From Malachius bipustulatus (taxonomy: Eukaryota > Arthropoda > Insecta > Coleoptera > Melyridae): a stretch of 64,000 nucleotides of DNA. Shown here piece by piece: positions 46,167 to 58,790 of the stretch. Position numbers and translations under genes: made by a program. The notes below the pieces were generated by a model that ran no database searches, was not told where the DNA came from, and worked only from the letters and a program-made list of their open reading frames with translations. Location of the stretch: contig OU342632.1 in assembly GCA_910589415.1 (NCBI GenBank), forward strand, positions 33,989,637-34,053,636, read 5' to 3'. The first letter of the stretch is position 1, and every line of letters starts with the position of its first letter.

Positions 46167-49100
46167 TTACCCATAACTGAAACAAGCGTTTATCTTATCC
46201 AGCGTTTCTTGGATGGTTGAGTTCCCAGGAGCGGTGGTCTCGTTTACAGCGCCCAGTAGATAGGCGCACTTGGACAAGTTTTCCAAGGAAGAGGAATTGT
46301 CGATTCTGGCCATTTGGAATGTCGTTTTTAAATTCTCGTCTAAGATCACCAACTTATTTCTTACTTCGATGCATTTCGAATCTCTGTTCCCGGTAAATCT
46401 TCCCAGGAGAAATCCTGCAAGAATGACTTTACAATAATTTACATTGAATTCTAAATATTACAAGTTATAGGTAAATCATTAAATTTGGATGTCCTGTTCA
46501 TGAGAAATTACAAATCAATTTCATTTCTACAATACATATTTGTATCGAGAACAAATCAATTTTAAAATCAAATTATAGCTTTTTTTACTAATTGAGTCTG
46601 AATAAAAAAAAATAATTAAATTGACTAAGTATGTTATTTTTATGTCCTATGAAATCAACATAACATAAGTGATGGACCACTCTGTAGATACCTTATAGAT
46701 GTTTGTTTTTAATTATAACATGGAACATCATTCTTTATCTGGGATTAGGTTTCCACATAATGAAAATCACAATCTAATATTGATCTTGGAAACCTTATTG
46801 CATGCACAGGTCATAAAGGAAAGGTCGAACTGGCGAAGCAGTTTATTTATTTTTGTCTTCATAAACTTTAATTGATTATTTTAATGTTAATTTTCACGAC
46901 AGAGTATTTATATTGCTTCACGAATCATGACGTGAACTAACGTAAATTTCCGTGAAAATTGTCTGAGCGGTTGGATATTTTTTGTATTAATCAGGCTGTT
47001 CTATTATTAGCGAAAAATCTACGAACTCGGTATTTTTACGTGTAAACAAAATTAACAAAAATTAATTAAAATAAAACTGAATGAAATGATAAAAAAAAAA
47101 TATTGCAGTTTCACGAGAAGGTTATTACCAACTTATAAATAGGCCTATTTAGTTATAAATAGGCACAAGGATATTTATTATAGGTACACATTATTGTACT
47201 GATGATTTTTATTCTTATTATTGATTTATTAACTTTCTTTTGCATTTTTTTATTTAAAAATTTAAACTGTATGTGAAATTGAGCTCTTCAAAATAATAAA
47301 AAAACATATTTTGAAAGATTATATTTTCATGCTGCAATTGCCGATAAAACATTTCATTAATAATTCATTAATTCATTTTATTAAAAAAAAAAAAACAATT
47401 TTGCCGAAATAGTAAACTGTTGCAACTTGATTTGTCGATATTTGAAAAAATAATTAAATTATTTTGCTGAATAATGACGAAAATCGAATAGTATGTTTTG
47501 TAATATTCTTTATTTCAAATTTTAGAAATATTGGTTTTTGTGAATTTTTTCTCATTAGTGCTTTTTGTTTTGTGTGTTTTTTATTTTATTTCTTAAATTG
47601 ATTTTTTCTGTACTTATGTATTTTTACATTGTTTTTGGGTGATCAACAGCTAGACTTTTAAAACGATTCAAGTGTAACATTTATTTCGTTCTTAAAACAG
47701 TGGCACCGCCCTTGGGTTCCAACATGGCGTATAGCTGCGCTTAGGTGCTAAACTGTACCTATATCCAACATACATTTAACAACTGTTTTTTAACAACTTT
47801 ATTTAACAACAATTTAACAAATAATTTACCAACATACATTATTTGGCAGCGTATTATAAACAATAGCGCATAGATATGAAAGCTATACGAAAAGGCAAAT
47901 TTATTGATCTCTTGATACAAAGCGCGCAATTAACTGGCATGTGGCTTAAATGTCACTTGATGCAATAATTTTCAAACTGCATATAGGTACAAGATTATAA
48001 TCTTACAATTAACAGCGCAATATACAGGGTGTTAAGAAAATGACGGATAAACTCTTTTAGTAGGTACTTTGTAGGGGACACTCAGTAGAGTATGGGAAAA
48101 ATAATTTAAAAAATTCTGGTCCTCAATTTTGTGAGATAAAAAATGCCAAAGTTAACATTTTACTATCTTTGTTTTTCGGTATTTGCAAAAACTAGATGAT
48201 TTAACAGATATAAGAAAAGGTACTTTAATCGTTATCAATTAAAAAAATTGCTTAAGATGTATTACTGGCTTATTGGAAAATTTAATAAGATTTTTTTCTT
48301 TTTCAAGTTGCTGAAAAAAGCATTCGGCAACGACGGTTTTGATACCTCAACTACCTACATTAGTTAGAAATTAGACGAAATTACCAAATACAATAAATAC
48401 CATCAATTATCGTGTTAAACGTTGCCAAATTTTATTGTTCAATATTTTGCTTATATCTTTTAAAATGTAGCTCTGGATTTTTTTAAATTATTTTTCCCGT
48501 ATTTTACTGAGTGTCCCCTCCAAATGTACTAAAGAGTTTATCCGTGTCATTTTCTTAACACCTTGTATATCTACTAGCTAGTATTACTACTAGCAAAAGT
48601 GGCAAATTAGAAGTCTTTCTGAATTGAGCTTTCAAAGAATTCCGTGCCTGCAAACACGATTTATTGATTAATTATTTATATTATTGTAAGTTAGCTAAGA
48701 TTAAAGACAAATAAAACATCGAATATTGACATTGCAATCTAGAAGGCTTGCATTATAAAATCATTGTTATGGCTGAATCAGGTTTATAGTCCGCAAATTA
48801 AAATCAAAAACTCTTATGGTTTGTTTTTAAACATTTGCATGACAACAAACGGCATGGAGCCCTTTGGGCTCCAAAATGGCGGATGGCTGCGTTCGGGTGG
48901 ATCTGGTCTTATAGAGGAAAACATCTTTTGAAAATTCATCTACAGCGTTACATACAGAGATAAATTAACTTCAGAAGCGGACGCAATCTATTTTTTTGTT
49001 TTTTAAGATCAAGTTTTAAACATGTTTGTGATTTTTGTTATTATTATTGTTTTATTATTTACATTATTTTATTATTACATTATTAGATTATTTGGAGTAT

Positions 49101-49815
49101 AAAAGCAAAAACCTCGTTTAATTCACATCTTTGAAATTTTTATTCAACACATCAATGAATTTTCAGAATTTCACTCAGTAGAGCATGCAGCGCTTTTTGG
49201 CACATACTAATTTGTTTACTAATAATAAAGCAAAGTGGATATAAAAGAATTTTATAACTCATAAATTTGAAAATAACAGCATTATAATAACGTAATATTT
49301 GTGAAACTGCCCATAATAATTGAATTTAATAGTCCCCTAACCAATACAGAAGTGGCACATTTTAGAAAGAAAAGTGTAATTATTTTTCTATTTTAAGTTG
49401 ACATTGTGTAAAACTATTTATTTCACAACTCCCTTTAACGCTCGCAACACAATTTTAATAATAGATATGCTCTACTCGACGACGAATATTTTAATTATTA
49501 ACACGAAAAGAAAATGTAAACTTTTCTCTTTTCACAACAAATATTATATTACCTCTATTTAAAAATTTCATCAATATCTAATTAAAATTGTTATCTACTT
49601 ATGAGTAATGATATAATTATAAAATGTTTTCTCTCGTAAAAAAAAAAACATAAAGCATGAAAATGGTTCAAAAAACAATAATAATTATTGTTACCTGCAA
49701 TTATACCGAAGAAAGCGACAGTGAGCACGAAACTGCAACACAACTTTTTGGTGACAAAGTCCGAGGCTGCTCCTCCCGCGCTTCTGCTGGTCTGGACGCT
49801 CAGGATTCGCTGCAT
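46167..49815 (-). CDS. Small single-pass membrane protein of unknown function
   Basis: Two exons, 49695-49815 and 46167-46414, joined in phase 1 for 122 residues. Residues 1-24 are polar and basic. Residues about 25-46 (KLCCSFVLTVAFFGIIAGFLLG) form a membrane helix without a typical cleavage site, suggesting type II topology. The outer part has three Cys (SKCIEV, SKCAYL, NACFSY) and three N-glycosylation sequons (NSS, NET, NST). The helical Cys-containing ectodomain is reminiscent of the DM4/DM12-like genes in this window, but I cannot assign a family. The intron (46415-49694) is 3.3 kb and contains MITE ends and one foldback element. Confidence 0.65.
48025..48565. mobile_element. TA-flanked foldback MITE (CAGGGTGTTAAGAAAATG ends)
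   Basis: It starts CAGGGTGTTAAGAAAATGAC and ends GTCATTTTCTTAACACCTTG, flanked by TA. Arms are about 110 bp (ACTCAGTAGAGTATGGGAAA / inverse). Inside the intron of the small membrane-protein gene. Confidence 0.8.
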
Positions 49816-50867
49816 TTCCGTTACGCGCCACTCGCACAGAGCGAATTATGAAAGCTGAAATCTTTGGCTGCAAGATAGCACTTCAGACTTCAGGTCAGGC
49901 TTTTCACGGTAATTCAACTGGCGAAAGGCCAGGTGCTTCGATTTGCGTATACGACCCGCTTCATTTTTTATCGCAGCATTGCCTCCAAGAAATCTGCTGT
50001 TTGATTATCAGTCACAGCCAAAAGAGCGATTTCTTTTAACTTCTTGCCACGAATCTGTATTCCGATTGAAAAAATTTGTAGGAATGGAACAAAGATAAGC
50101 AAAAATACCAGGATTAAGTTAATACAATTTAAAAACAATTTAAAATAATGAATGTAATTCGAACAAATTAATAATATCAATATTTTATTAAACAACCATG
50201 ATACAATGCTGATATGTTATGGCTGAATGGCTTGAAACTCTGCAACCCAAAAAATCTAAGCAATAAGGCTACGAGCCGCGCCTGCGCTGCGACACATTTA
50301 TTTAAAGAAGTTGACATGCTCAGTACGAAGAGAAAAGTTGTTGTTAGTAACCGCAGGTTTCAGGATTCTGACATTCTGACATTAAAAAAATTATTTCACG
50401 TATTTCCTAAAGTGCCGATTACTCATCATGCGCATTACACTTTTTCTTTGGACAGCTAACTTCAGTTAGTAATTGATAGTGACATTGGTGACTTGACTTT
50501 GAAATTTTAAAGTTGATATTTTTCACATGGTGATGATATAAAACTGAACTCGTCCGCGTTGCGCATGACGTCACTATGGTGATTGTAATCCAAGCGCTAA
50601 CGGAAGAATTGAAAATATTTGTGGGGTTAAATGAAAAGTACTGGTGCTTACTGTGATACGATATAAATCATTTATACACAATAAACCATTTTTGCTGCCA
50701 GACAGCAGACAGTCAGGTACTCTCAAACTCAAGTCAAACTAATTTTAATCTTCAAACATCGAAGTTATAAGCTACTAAATAGCGACTCTACGTCATTACT
50801 ACTGCCGAGTCTCATGTAGATATCACCTGACTGACGTCACAGGTTGCGCGCTGACACAACCTCATTT
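49816..50867. other. Intergenic region
   Basis: Divergent flank between the small membrane-protein gene and the LINE. A few short frames show no family features. Confidence 0.4.
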
Positions 50868-53690
50868 ATATTTTGTATCAGGGGCCAATCAATGTTAGGT
50901 TTTTCCTTGAAACAAGAAAATGCCATGGCTATAGATTTAGTGGACATGTTATATATGGATACCAATGGTTTATTATTAGAAATCATATATAATAATATTT
51001 ATGAAGGTATATTTATAATTGTCATAAAAGTTTCAGATACTTTCATTTGTAATTTATATAAACCTCCAAAAGTTCAATGGCCAGAAGATTTTCCTATAGT
51101 TTATGGACACCCAGTTATTTATGCAGGAGATTTTAATTGTCATCATAATTCTTGGGGTTATGATTTCAACGACCGAAATGGCATTGCTTTGTCCAACTGG
51201 ATTGAGAGAAATAATTATCATTTGAAATATAATCCGAAAGATAAAAAAAGTTTTTATTCTTCTAGATGGCGTAAAAATTATAACCCAGATTTATGCATAA
51301 TATCTAAAGACAATGATGATATACCATTACCTATTATCAAGGAAGTATTACAACACTTTCCACATAGCCAACACAAGCCGACGTTAATTAGAACAGGAAT
51401 TCGTATTGAATATATTAATTCATTACAAAAACCAAGATGGAATTTTGGCAAAGCAAACTGGAAAGAATTTAGAACTCAAATAGACAATAACATAAGATGG
51501 ATTAAGCCCACTTATAATAACTATTCTAGATTTGTAGGTATTATCAAAGCAACAGCTAAAAGAACAATACCTAGAGGATTTCGACAACAATATATTCCTT
51601 GTTGGACCAAAGAAACTCAGGAAATCTATGAATCATATAAAAAAGCTCCCACTACAGAAGCAGCAAATACAATTTTGAATTGTCTGAACAATTCACGGAA
51701 AGAAAAATGGAATATTTTAATGGAAAACATGAATTTCACTCATTCTAGTAGAAGCAGTTGGAACCTACTTAGCAAATTAGGAACTACTAATCAAATAAAA
51801 CAGCAAAAATATAATATTTCACCTAATTCTATTTCTTCTAGAATAGTGAAAGTTTCTAATTCTGTTTTAGTATCCAAAGAAGAACAGAAAAACATTAAAA
51901 ATAAATTAAGAAAACAAAGAAAAAATGCCATTAATTCTGACACATTGTCTAAACCATTTGAATTAAAAGAACTTAAAGCAGCAATAAATTCCATGAAAAA
52001 TCGAAAATCACCTGGTTTCGATGGTATTTTAACTGAATTCTTAAAAAATCTGGGGAGTTTTTCATTAAAATGGCTACTTTCTTTTTTTAATAACATTCTG
52101 GTTTCAGGTCGACTACCTGAAGATTTCAAAAAAGCAAAAATTAGCGCAATTCTAAAGCCTGGGAAACCAAATGATGACTCTTCAAGCTACAGACCTATTG
52201 CTTTGCTTAGTATCACTTATAAAGTACTGGAAAAACTTTTATACAATCGTCTATTACCAATTGTTGATGAAAAATTACTTATTGAACAAGGTGGATTTCG
52301 GCCAAACAGAAATACATGTGACCAAGTTTTGGCGTTGACAACCCACATTGAATGTGGCTTTCAAAGAAAATTAAAAACAGGAGCAGTCTTCCTAGATCTA
52401 TCTGCAGCATACGACACTGTGTGGAAAGAAGGTCTCTTACATAAATTATATAAAACCATTGGTTGTAAGACGATTATGAATCTATTGGAAAATATGCTAT
52501 CAGACCGAAAAATAAAAGTTTTCGTAAACGAAAAGAGCAGTAAATACAGAATCTTAAATAATGGTCTCCCACAAGGTTCTGTTTTATCTCCACTGCTATT
52601 CAATATTTACATTAGTGATTTGCCTGCAACCAAATCTAGAAAATTCATATATGCCGATGACATTATTTTAACTTACCAAAACAGCGAATTTAATTTATTA
52701 GAAGAAACGCTGTGCTCTGATTTGAAAATCATGAATGATTACTTTAAGAAATGGCGTCTTTGCTTAAACTCTTCAAAAACAGAAGTTACATGTTTCCATC
52801 TCAATAACCACCAAAAATCTAAAAAGCTAAATATAACTTTCAACGGATCGTCACTGAATCATAATTTCAATCCAAAATATCTTGGTGTGACTTTGGATAT
52901 ATCTTTAACCTATAATCAACACTTAGAAAAAGTGAAACAAAAATTAAAAACAAGGAATAATATTCTATACAAACTTGCTGGAACAACTTGGGGAGCCAAT
53001 GCAAAAACAATTCGCACATCAGCTCTTGCACTTGTTTATTCAACAGCGGAATATTGTGCACCCGTATGGCTCAACAGTGTACATCAATCAAAAGTGGATA
53101 TTCAACTGAACCAAACATTACGAATTATTACTGGAACAATTTCCTCAACTCCGATCCCTTGGTTACCTGTTTTGTCAAATATTGCTCCATCTAATCTCCG
53201 AAGACAACAAGCAACACATAAAATCATGAATAAATACCGAACATTTCCAGATGATTTTTCAATAACATCGGACCTGAATAATCTTCCAACAACGAGATTA
53301 AAATCAAGAAGACCTGTGTGGCTAGAAACATACCTGGATCGACCATTTAAAATTGAAGATGAATGGAGAAATGATTGGCGAAATAGAAGTGTTTCTTTAT
53401 TCAACAACACTTTAATCGAAGATCCTTCATCAGTAGTCAACGGTTTTGAAATAAAAAGGAAAGTCTGGGTACAAGTAAATCGCTTAAGAACAGGACACGG
53501 TAGATGTAATTCAATGTTACATAAATGGAATTTAATACCAAGCGCTTCCTGTATTTGCGGACATCCTGAAGAATCCATCAATCACATTGTCAATGAATGT
53601 CCTTTAACCAAATTTTCTGGAGGTTTTCAAGCAATTCATAAAATTTCCACCGAAACAATAGACTGGTTACAGAATTTGAAGCTCTTGTAA
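50844..53690 (+). CDS. LINE endonuclease/reverse transcriptase ORF2, N-terminally truncated
   Basis: One uninterrupted 948-codon frame; the first 10-20 codons are probably flanking DNA. Endonuclease motifs: IYAGDFNCHHNSWGY (about residue 92) and NPDLCIIS (about 149); the initial part with the catalytic Glu is absent. Reverse transcriptase (about 383-660): RKSPGFDGI, SSYRPIALLS, GGFRPNRNTCDQ, FLDLSAAYDTVW (motif A), GLPQGSVLSPLLFNIY (motif B), and FIYADDIIL (motif C, about 600). The end has a Cys/His cluster (CICGHPEESINHIVNECP, about 903-920). The domain order fits the Jockey/R1-like clades. An intact frame implies recent insertion, although the truncation makes autonomous transposition unlikely. 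Confidence 0.9.
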   Translation: MRADTTSFIFCIRGQSMLGFSLKQENAMAIDLVDMLYMDTNGLLLEIIYNNIYEGIFIIVIKVSDTFICNLYKPPKVQWPEDFPIVYGHPVIYAGDFNCHHNSWGYDFNDRNGIALSNWIERNNYHLKYNPKDKKSFYSSRWRKNYNPDLCIISKDNDDIPLPIIKEVLQHFPHSQHKPTLIRTGIRIEYINSLQKPRWNFGKANWKEFRTQIDNNIRWIKPTYNNYSRFVGIIKATAKRTIPRGFRQQYIPCWTKETQEIYESYKKAPTTEAANTILNCLNNSRKEKWNILMENMNFTHSSRSSWNLLSKLGTTNQIKQQKYNISPNSISSRIVKVSNSVLVSKEEQKNIKNKLRKQRKNAINSDTLSKPFELKELKAAINSMKNRKSPGFDGILTEFLKNLGSFSLKWLLSFFNNILVSGRLPEDFKKAKISAILKPGKPNDDSSSYRPIALLSITYKVLEKLLYNRLLPIVDEKLLIEQGGFRPNRNTCDQVLALTTHIECGFQRKLKTGAVFLDLSAAYDTVWKEGLLHKLYKTIGCKTIMNLLENMLSDRKIKVFVNEKSSKYRILNNGLPQGSVLSPLLFNIYISDLPATKSRKFIYADDIILTYQNSEFNLLEETLCSDLKIMNDYFKKWRLCLNSSKTEVTCFHLNNHQKSKKLNITFNGSSLNHNFNPKYLGVTLDISLTYNQHLEKVKQKLKTRNNILYKLAGTTWGANAKTIRTSALALVYSTAEYCAPVWLNSVHQSKVDIQLNQTLRIITGTISSTPIPWLPVLSNIAPSNLRRQQATHKIMNKYRTFPDDFSITSDLNNLPTTRLKSRRPVWLETYLDRPFKIEDEWRNDWRNRSVSLFNNTLIEDPSSVVNGFEIKRKVWVQVNRLRTGHGRCNSMLHKWNLIPSASCICGHPEESINHIVNECPLTKFSGGFQAIHKISTETIDWLQNLKLL

Positions 53691-53950
53691 ACAAAATCTA
53701 CATTAACAGCCAGATAACCTCAAAAGGGCAAAATGATTGGAATACTTCAAACCAATCTCAACAGGATGGTGTGTCTAGGTTTTTTTAATGGGGTTTTCCC
53801 TAGACTATATCTCTCAAAGCAAATGCTTCACCATGATGTCAACATCGCATCAGAATATCCTACAGATCGTTCTTTTCCCCATGATCGACGAAACCAATCA
53901 TATGTAATTTAATAAACTAAACAACATGTATCGTAAGACTACAATTTGTA
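50868..53950 (+). mobile_element. 5'-truncated non-LTR retrotransposon
   Basis: The sequence includes the coding region below plus an AT-rich 3' tail to about 53950, where AATAAA-type sequence occurs. The endonuclease N-terminus is missing, so the element is 5'-truncated, as is usual for LINE insertions. Target duplications could not be fixed by eye. Confidence 0.8.
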
Positions 53951-54813
53951 ATTTCAAACGAATATATATATATTAAAATTAAAATATTCTTCTTGGACAA
54001 AATAAAATGATAAACTATGAGAAGGTATCTATATTATTAATAATAATAAATGATTTGCTTAGCGTTTATGCAACCAGCGAAACAGATTTATGATGTACTT
54101 CATAAGAAGAAATTCATAATTGTCCGCCATTAACATGCTAAATATGAACAATTTATAACCAAAACCAATAAATGGAATTTTGGAATAGTTGGATGCAATG
54201 GGAGAGTTACAAATTACAACGTACTCCATTGGAGAATTACGTATATGTAACAAAATACATCATCAAAAATTCTACATAAATAAAAATGGGTCGTAAAAGA
54301 AAAACACTGCTGAATCAAATATAAATTAACTTTTTAAATAAAAAAATCTGTAAAATGAATTTTTTTAAATCCGTAAATTATAAATAAGGAAATAAAATAA
54401 CAGTAAATAATAGTGTGAAGTTAAAAGTTTGCAGGTGTAGAAGAAAGTCCAAGTAAATATCCTGTCACCTCAAATATAAACAAAATGTATAGATAAATAA
54501 TAAGTGTAATGTAAATAATAAATAACAGTAAATAGTGTAAAGTAAATAAATAAGCTTTCTAATGTAAATGCTGTGCAGTACTTTCAGGGTTTAAATTTCT
54601 AAACTAGTTGTTTTTGATGATGAAACTTTCACCTTTTACTAAATTTATTGCACAATCTGGCTACTATATTAAGTAAACAATTTCATTATCACAGTAACAC
54701 TATTTGATCAAAGTACACCATTATTATAATGACTAATGACAGCAATGCATCAAATTTATATTGGCAATTTTTTTAGATAACTAGGTAGACCTCATATAAA
54801 AACACAATCATTT
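53951..54813. other. Intergenic, AT-rich
   Basis: Between the LINE and the 3' end of the cardiolipin synthase gene, with repeats of ATAACAGTAAATA(GTGTAAAG) near 54400-54550. No gene seen. Confidence 0.4.
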
Positions 54814-56379
54814 TCATTTTTTATATTTTTTACTTTTCAAAAATTTATAAGTGTCTTTGGAAACGATATAGCTGAGACCTGCAGCTATTGTAGTAGCCCC
54901 CGTAACATACCTGTAAAGAATTTTTTCTAATTAAAGCGATTAAACTATACCGTAAACTCACCATAGACCCTCTAACAGAGGATGCTCGACATAATGAAAC
55001 ACCGGGGCTGCTAACGTTGAGCCTACCAATAATAACTGAACACCCGTATTGACCTTACTTATAAATGTTGGCGCGAGTTGGGCAGTGGCGTGTGTAACAT
55101 CGAAGTATCGACTCAATGTTTTCTACAAAAAAGTATATTTTTAACAATCGATCTTATTTTATTTCAATTTAATGATCACTTACTGGCGGTGGCAATGAAA
55201 GATACCGTATTACAAACCCGGCGATGACCAATAACGCGTCTCTCGCGATGATCATTGCCGTCAGAGCGACGGGAATTAAATCGGCGTACGTTAAACTCAA
55301 GAAAAGAACGGCGATTAGGACCTTATCTGCCATGGGGTCGAGGAAACTGCCCATTTTTGATGCCTGTGACTCCCATGTTCTCGCTATCCAGCCGTCCAGC
55401 TGAAAAACTTGATTTTGAGTGCCACCATAATTTTTCTTCAAACACAAGGGCAATAATAATGAAACGTTCTGGATAATTATTGTTATCAAATTTATTGCAC
55501 AATCTGGAATGTTAATTTTTATGAAACATTATTGAGGAAAGCTAAATATTATTTTCTGCATTATGAATTGCTGCAGAACGCCATCCTATTTAGTGGCCCC
55601 CATGATCTTCTAACTTTTGTTCCCACTGACCTACTACAGCTGTGGAGAATTATTTGAGCCAAATTACATAAGTAGAAAGAGGAAGGTTGGGTAGTTTGTA
55701 GTTTCTAGGGCTCATAGATACTATAGATACAAAATGGGGATATTTTGGCATGAGCAAGTAAAAGTGTCACTCTTCTTTAATAACCGACTTACCAAATCTG
55801 TTACAGCAGCGACCCCTAATACAATTAAAGCGAAATTGAATTCAGCTTGGACTATCAACATCCCCAGGTAAGGGGATAATAATATTCTTGCAACGCATAG
55901 AAAATTTGGAATGGTATACACATTTTCTCTCTGAAAAACGAGCAGTAAATAAAATTACGAGTTACCTAATTGTTTTTAGACATTACCTCGATTACGTTAT
56001 CAACTTTTTCTTTTACTTTCTTCTTGGTTTCTTTGAGGTCCTTCAAAAGAGCACTACCTCGAGTTTTCAATTTGTTTTCGATATTTAGGACTGGTCTTTG
56101 CTTCTTATCAGGGGTTGTTTGTTTGAAATCTCTTCCAGAGTTAGCGCCATTCGAGGTGCTTTTATTGTCAGAAGAGAAAAAGCTACACTTGTATTTTTCA
56201 ACACTCTTTACTAAACTAACTGACTGTACAGGTAAAGGATACAAAATAGATGTTTTATGGAGGTTTCTATATCTATTCTCTATACATGTAGCTCTAGGAC
56301 TGAGTCCAATTATATCACTTTGAATGCATAGATAATGGACTCTTCTAAATAAGGTAGAAGGAGAAAGAATTATTCTCAT
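54814..56379 (-). CDS. CRLS1: Cardiolipin synthase (CDP-alcohol phosphotransferase), mitochondrial
   Basis: Exons 55987-56379, 55793-55930, 55184-55399, 54962-55122 and 54814-54910 join in phase for 334 residues. It condenses CDP-diacylglycerol with phosphatidylglycerol to make cardiolipin in the inner mitochondrial membrane. Exon 1 is a poorly conserved, basic and Ser-rich presequence with a Lys-rich helix. Exon 2 opens with [20 protein letters not shown], the family start. The catalytic motif is split over exons 2-3: [11 protein letters not shown], then G-SFL-D-PMA-D, matching D-G-x2-A-R-x8-G-x3-D-x3-D. Several membrane helices follow ([46 protein letters not shown]), with a basic tail. The human enzyme is about 300 residues; the difference is in the presequence. 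Confidence 0.95.
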
Positions 56380-56870
56380 TGTTGGATTATCTTACAAGTT
56401 ACAATTATTATTAACTATTAATTAATTACTATGAATAAGAAAAGAAAGAAGCCGGTCCACGATATGGGAGCTATCATTTTTTAAACTTAGGTCATTGTCT
56501 TCATAATATCATAATGCTACGTTACTAGGACTAGGGCAGTTAGTAGATCACTATACACTTGAGACTGGAGAATATTCTCCCGGTTAAGCATTAATAAATC
56601 ATTCTAATTCTAATCATTTTAAATTTAATAAATTAATGAAAATAAATCGAAAAAAAAACTCATCTAAAAATAACAGTGTGAACCAGAACCATATGTTCAA
56701 ATCAAATCAAACTTCAAATAAACTGACGTGACCACGTGTGGTGACACATGCCTGATAATATATTTGAGATGATGTAATTGACCATTTGGGAATCTGTCAG
56801 TTGTTAAATAAATAGACAACTGACACATAAACTATGACCAGAACAACACAAAAGCGAAGTGTGAAGTGAT

Positions 56871-57313
56871 GAACCTACATTACCGACACTGACGCATACT
56901 AGGGTAGCGCATTCTCTTTTCACAAAAAGTTGGGAATTTCAAATTGAACTTCAAAAACGTCGAATTTTCCATGAACTGTCTAAAAATTCACATAATTTGT
57001 GTTAATAAGTCCTCTTATTTTCTAAAAATTGTAAACTTTTGATGCGTTAGAGGATGTTTCAACAATAAAAAGATGGCTTTCTACTGTTGGGATTTTCTGG
57101 ACAAAAAATGTACTCAGCAGGCAGTTATGGTTGCAGATAATACATATACCGGGCTCAGGATTTCGGAATGCCTGAAACTTTGCCAGATAGGTTTTATTAC
57201 ACTTTGAAATCGTATTTTTAAGAATCAGTATGGGAGAGTATTGATAAGTACTTATGAATAGGTACTATATACTTATATAGTGAATGCGGTACAGTAAGCG
57301 TTAGTGTCGGTAC
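56871..57313. mobile_element. GGGAA-end transposon family, copy 3 (frayed ends)
   Basis: GAACCTACATTACCGACACT, then GCATACTAGGGTAGCG, at the left; GTAAGCGTTAGTGTCGGTACC at the right. The outermost bases are lost. Confidence 0.65.
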
Positions 57314-57627
57314 CATAATAATAGTCACCATAATAATTACTGGAATGGAGCCACTTTGTTTAATTACCTTATCATGGTTAAGTAAGAGTTAAGACCGACG
57401 ACGGTCCCTCCTTAAAAAAAAAGGCCTGAAGGCATGCATGCACACAACTCGTAATTATGAATCTCTGTAGTAAAATGCATACTTCTTATCCAATTCTGCT
57501 AGTGCCATGCCATGCAGTTTCAAACTTGTTGAAAGCAATATGAACAGGTTGATAAGATAACTACAAATCTGGCTGGTGACTGGCAAGATGCTAATGATTG
57601 TCAGGTCATCAGAAAGAAAAGAAATTT

Positions 57628-57850
57628 GAGCCGGCGGTGGCTTCGCGGTTTAGCGTGCTGATTACTAAACCCTTGAACTGCCTCGCGGACTGAGTTCGAT
57701 TCTCAGTCTCGCTCTGGTCTGCTTTGCTTGTCTGTGTCGTCTATTCTACTATTTAATTGGTAAACTTGTGTCTGGGTAGAATGAGCTAGTTTTCGAATCC
57801 CATAATATTACTGGACTGGAGCGACTTTGTCTTACCTACACACCTACACT
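57628..57850 (+). repeat. tRNA-derived SINE, plus orientation
   Basis: The head has tRNA-like boxes (GGTGGCTTCGCGGTTTAGCG and GACTGAGTTCGATTCTCAG). The body contains GTCTATTCTACTATTTAATT and the end AGCGACTTTGTCTTACCTAC. The same body occurs inverted at 38497-38655. A partial tail-like GGAGCCACTTTGTTTA also occurs near 57347. Confidence 0.7.
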
Positions 57851-57886
57851 TTGTCTTACCTCTTACCTACATAATTAAGACCAATA

Positions 57887-58790
57887 GGGAACCTGCATTA
57901 CCGACACTAACGCTTACTAGGGTAGCGCATTCACTCGTTGACATTTGCTTAGCACGGTTATGTATTTGAACAGCTGGATGTCATATTTTTGGCACATTTG
58001 GTCACAGGTGTAGGTATCAAGTGGAAAAAAAGCTTTAAAAATGAAACAAAATAATAACACGAATAGAAATCGAGGACTCCTCTTTCGGTGAGTATTAAAA
58101 ACATATTACGGGTTTATAGGATTTACGAAGCTGTATCACTAGTACTGGGTATAATTTTTAACTCGGTATCTAACGTAGTTACTGAGAAAAAACGTCTTCA
58201 TAGACACACGAATGGCAGTGTGATCTTAGTATCCTTATAAGACCCTCCCATCATCCCATACTAATCCTTAAAAATAAGATTGATCAAGGATGTAATAAAA
58301 CCTACCTGACAAACTTCCAGATAAACGGAAATTCTGAACTCCGTAAATTTTCTGCAAGCAAAACTATCTGCTGATGGGGCTGATGTGGGTGCTTTATTTG
58401 TACAGAAAATCCCAGTAACAGGTAAGTATTGATAGAGGACTATATGAGTTTCAAATATTAAGAAAGTTACTTTTAGGCAACGCGAACAAGTAGAAAGTTA
58501 TCTCTTTATTATTAAAACATCCTTTAACGCAGAAAAAGTTTAGCATTTTTTTTAAATACACGGACTTAATTAACACAATACATTATGTGAATTTTTACAT
58601 AGTTGCACGTTCATGGAAAATCTGACGTTTTTGAAGTCAAATTTGACATTTCCTACTTTTTTCCTAACTTTTTGTGAGAATGAAAATGCGCTACCCTAGT
58701 ACAGAATAGAATAAATTGTATAAATAGAATAAATAAATTGTACCTACTCTGTGACCCTAGTAAGCGTCAGTGTCGGTAATACAGGTTCCC
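57887..58790. mobile_element. GGGAA-end transposon family, copy 4
   Basis: TA-flanked; GGGAACCTGCATTACCGACA at the left, and the inverse TGTCGGTAATACAGGTTCCC at the right. At 904 bp it is the longest uninterrupted copy, and its interior is shared, partly inverted, with copies at 8078 and 61920. No transposase. Confidence 0.85.
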
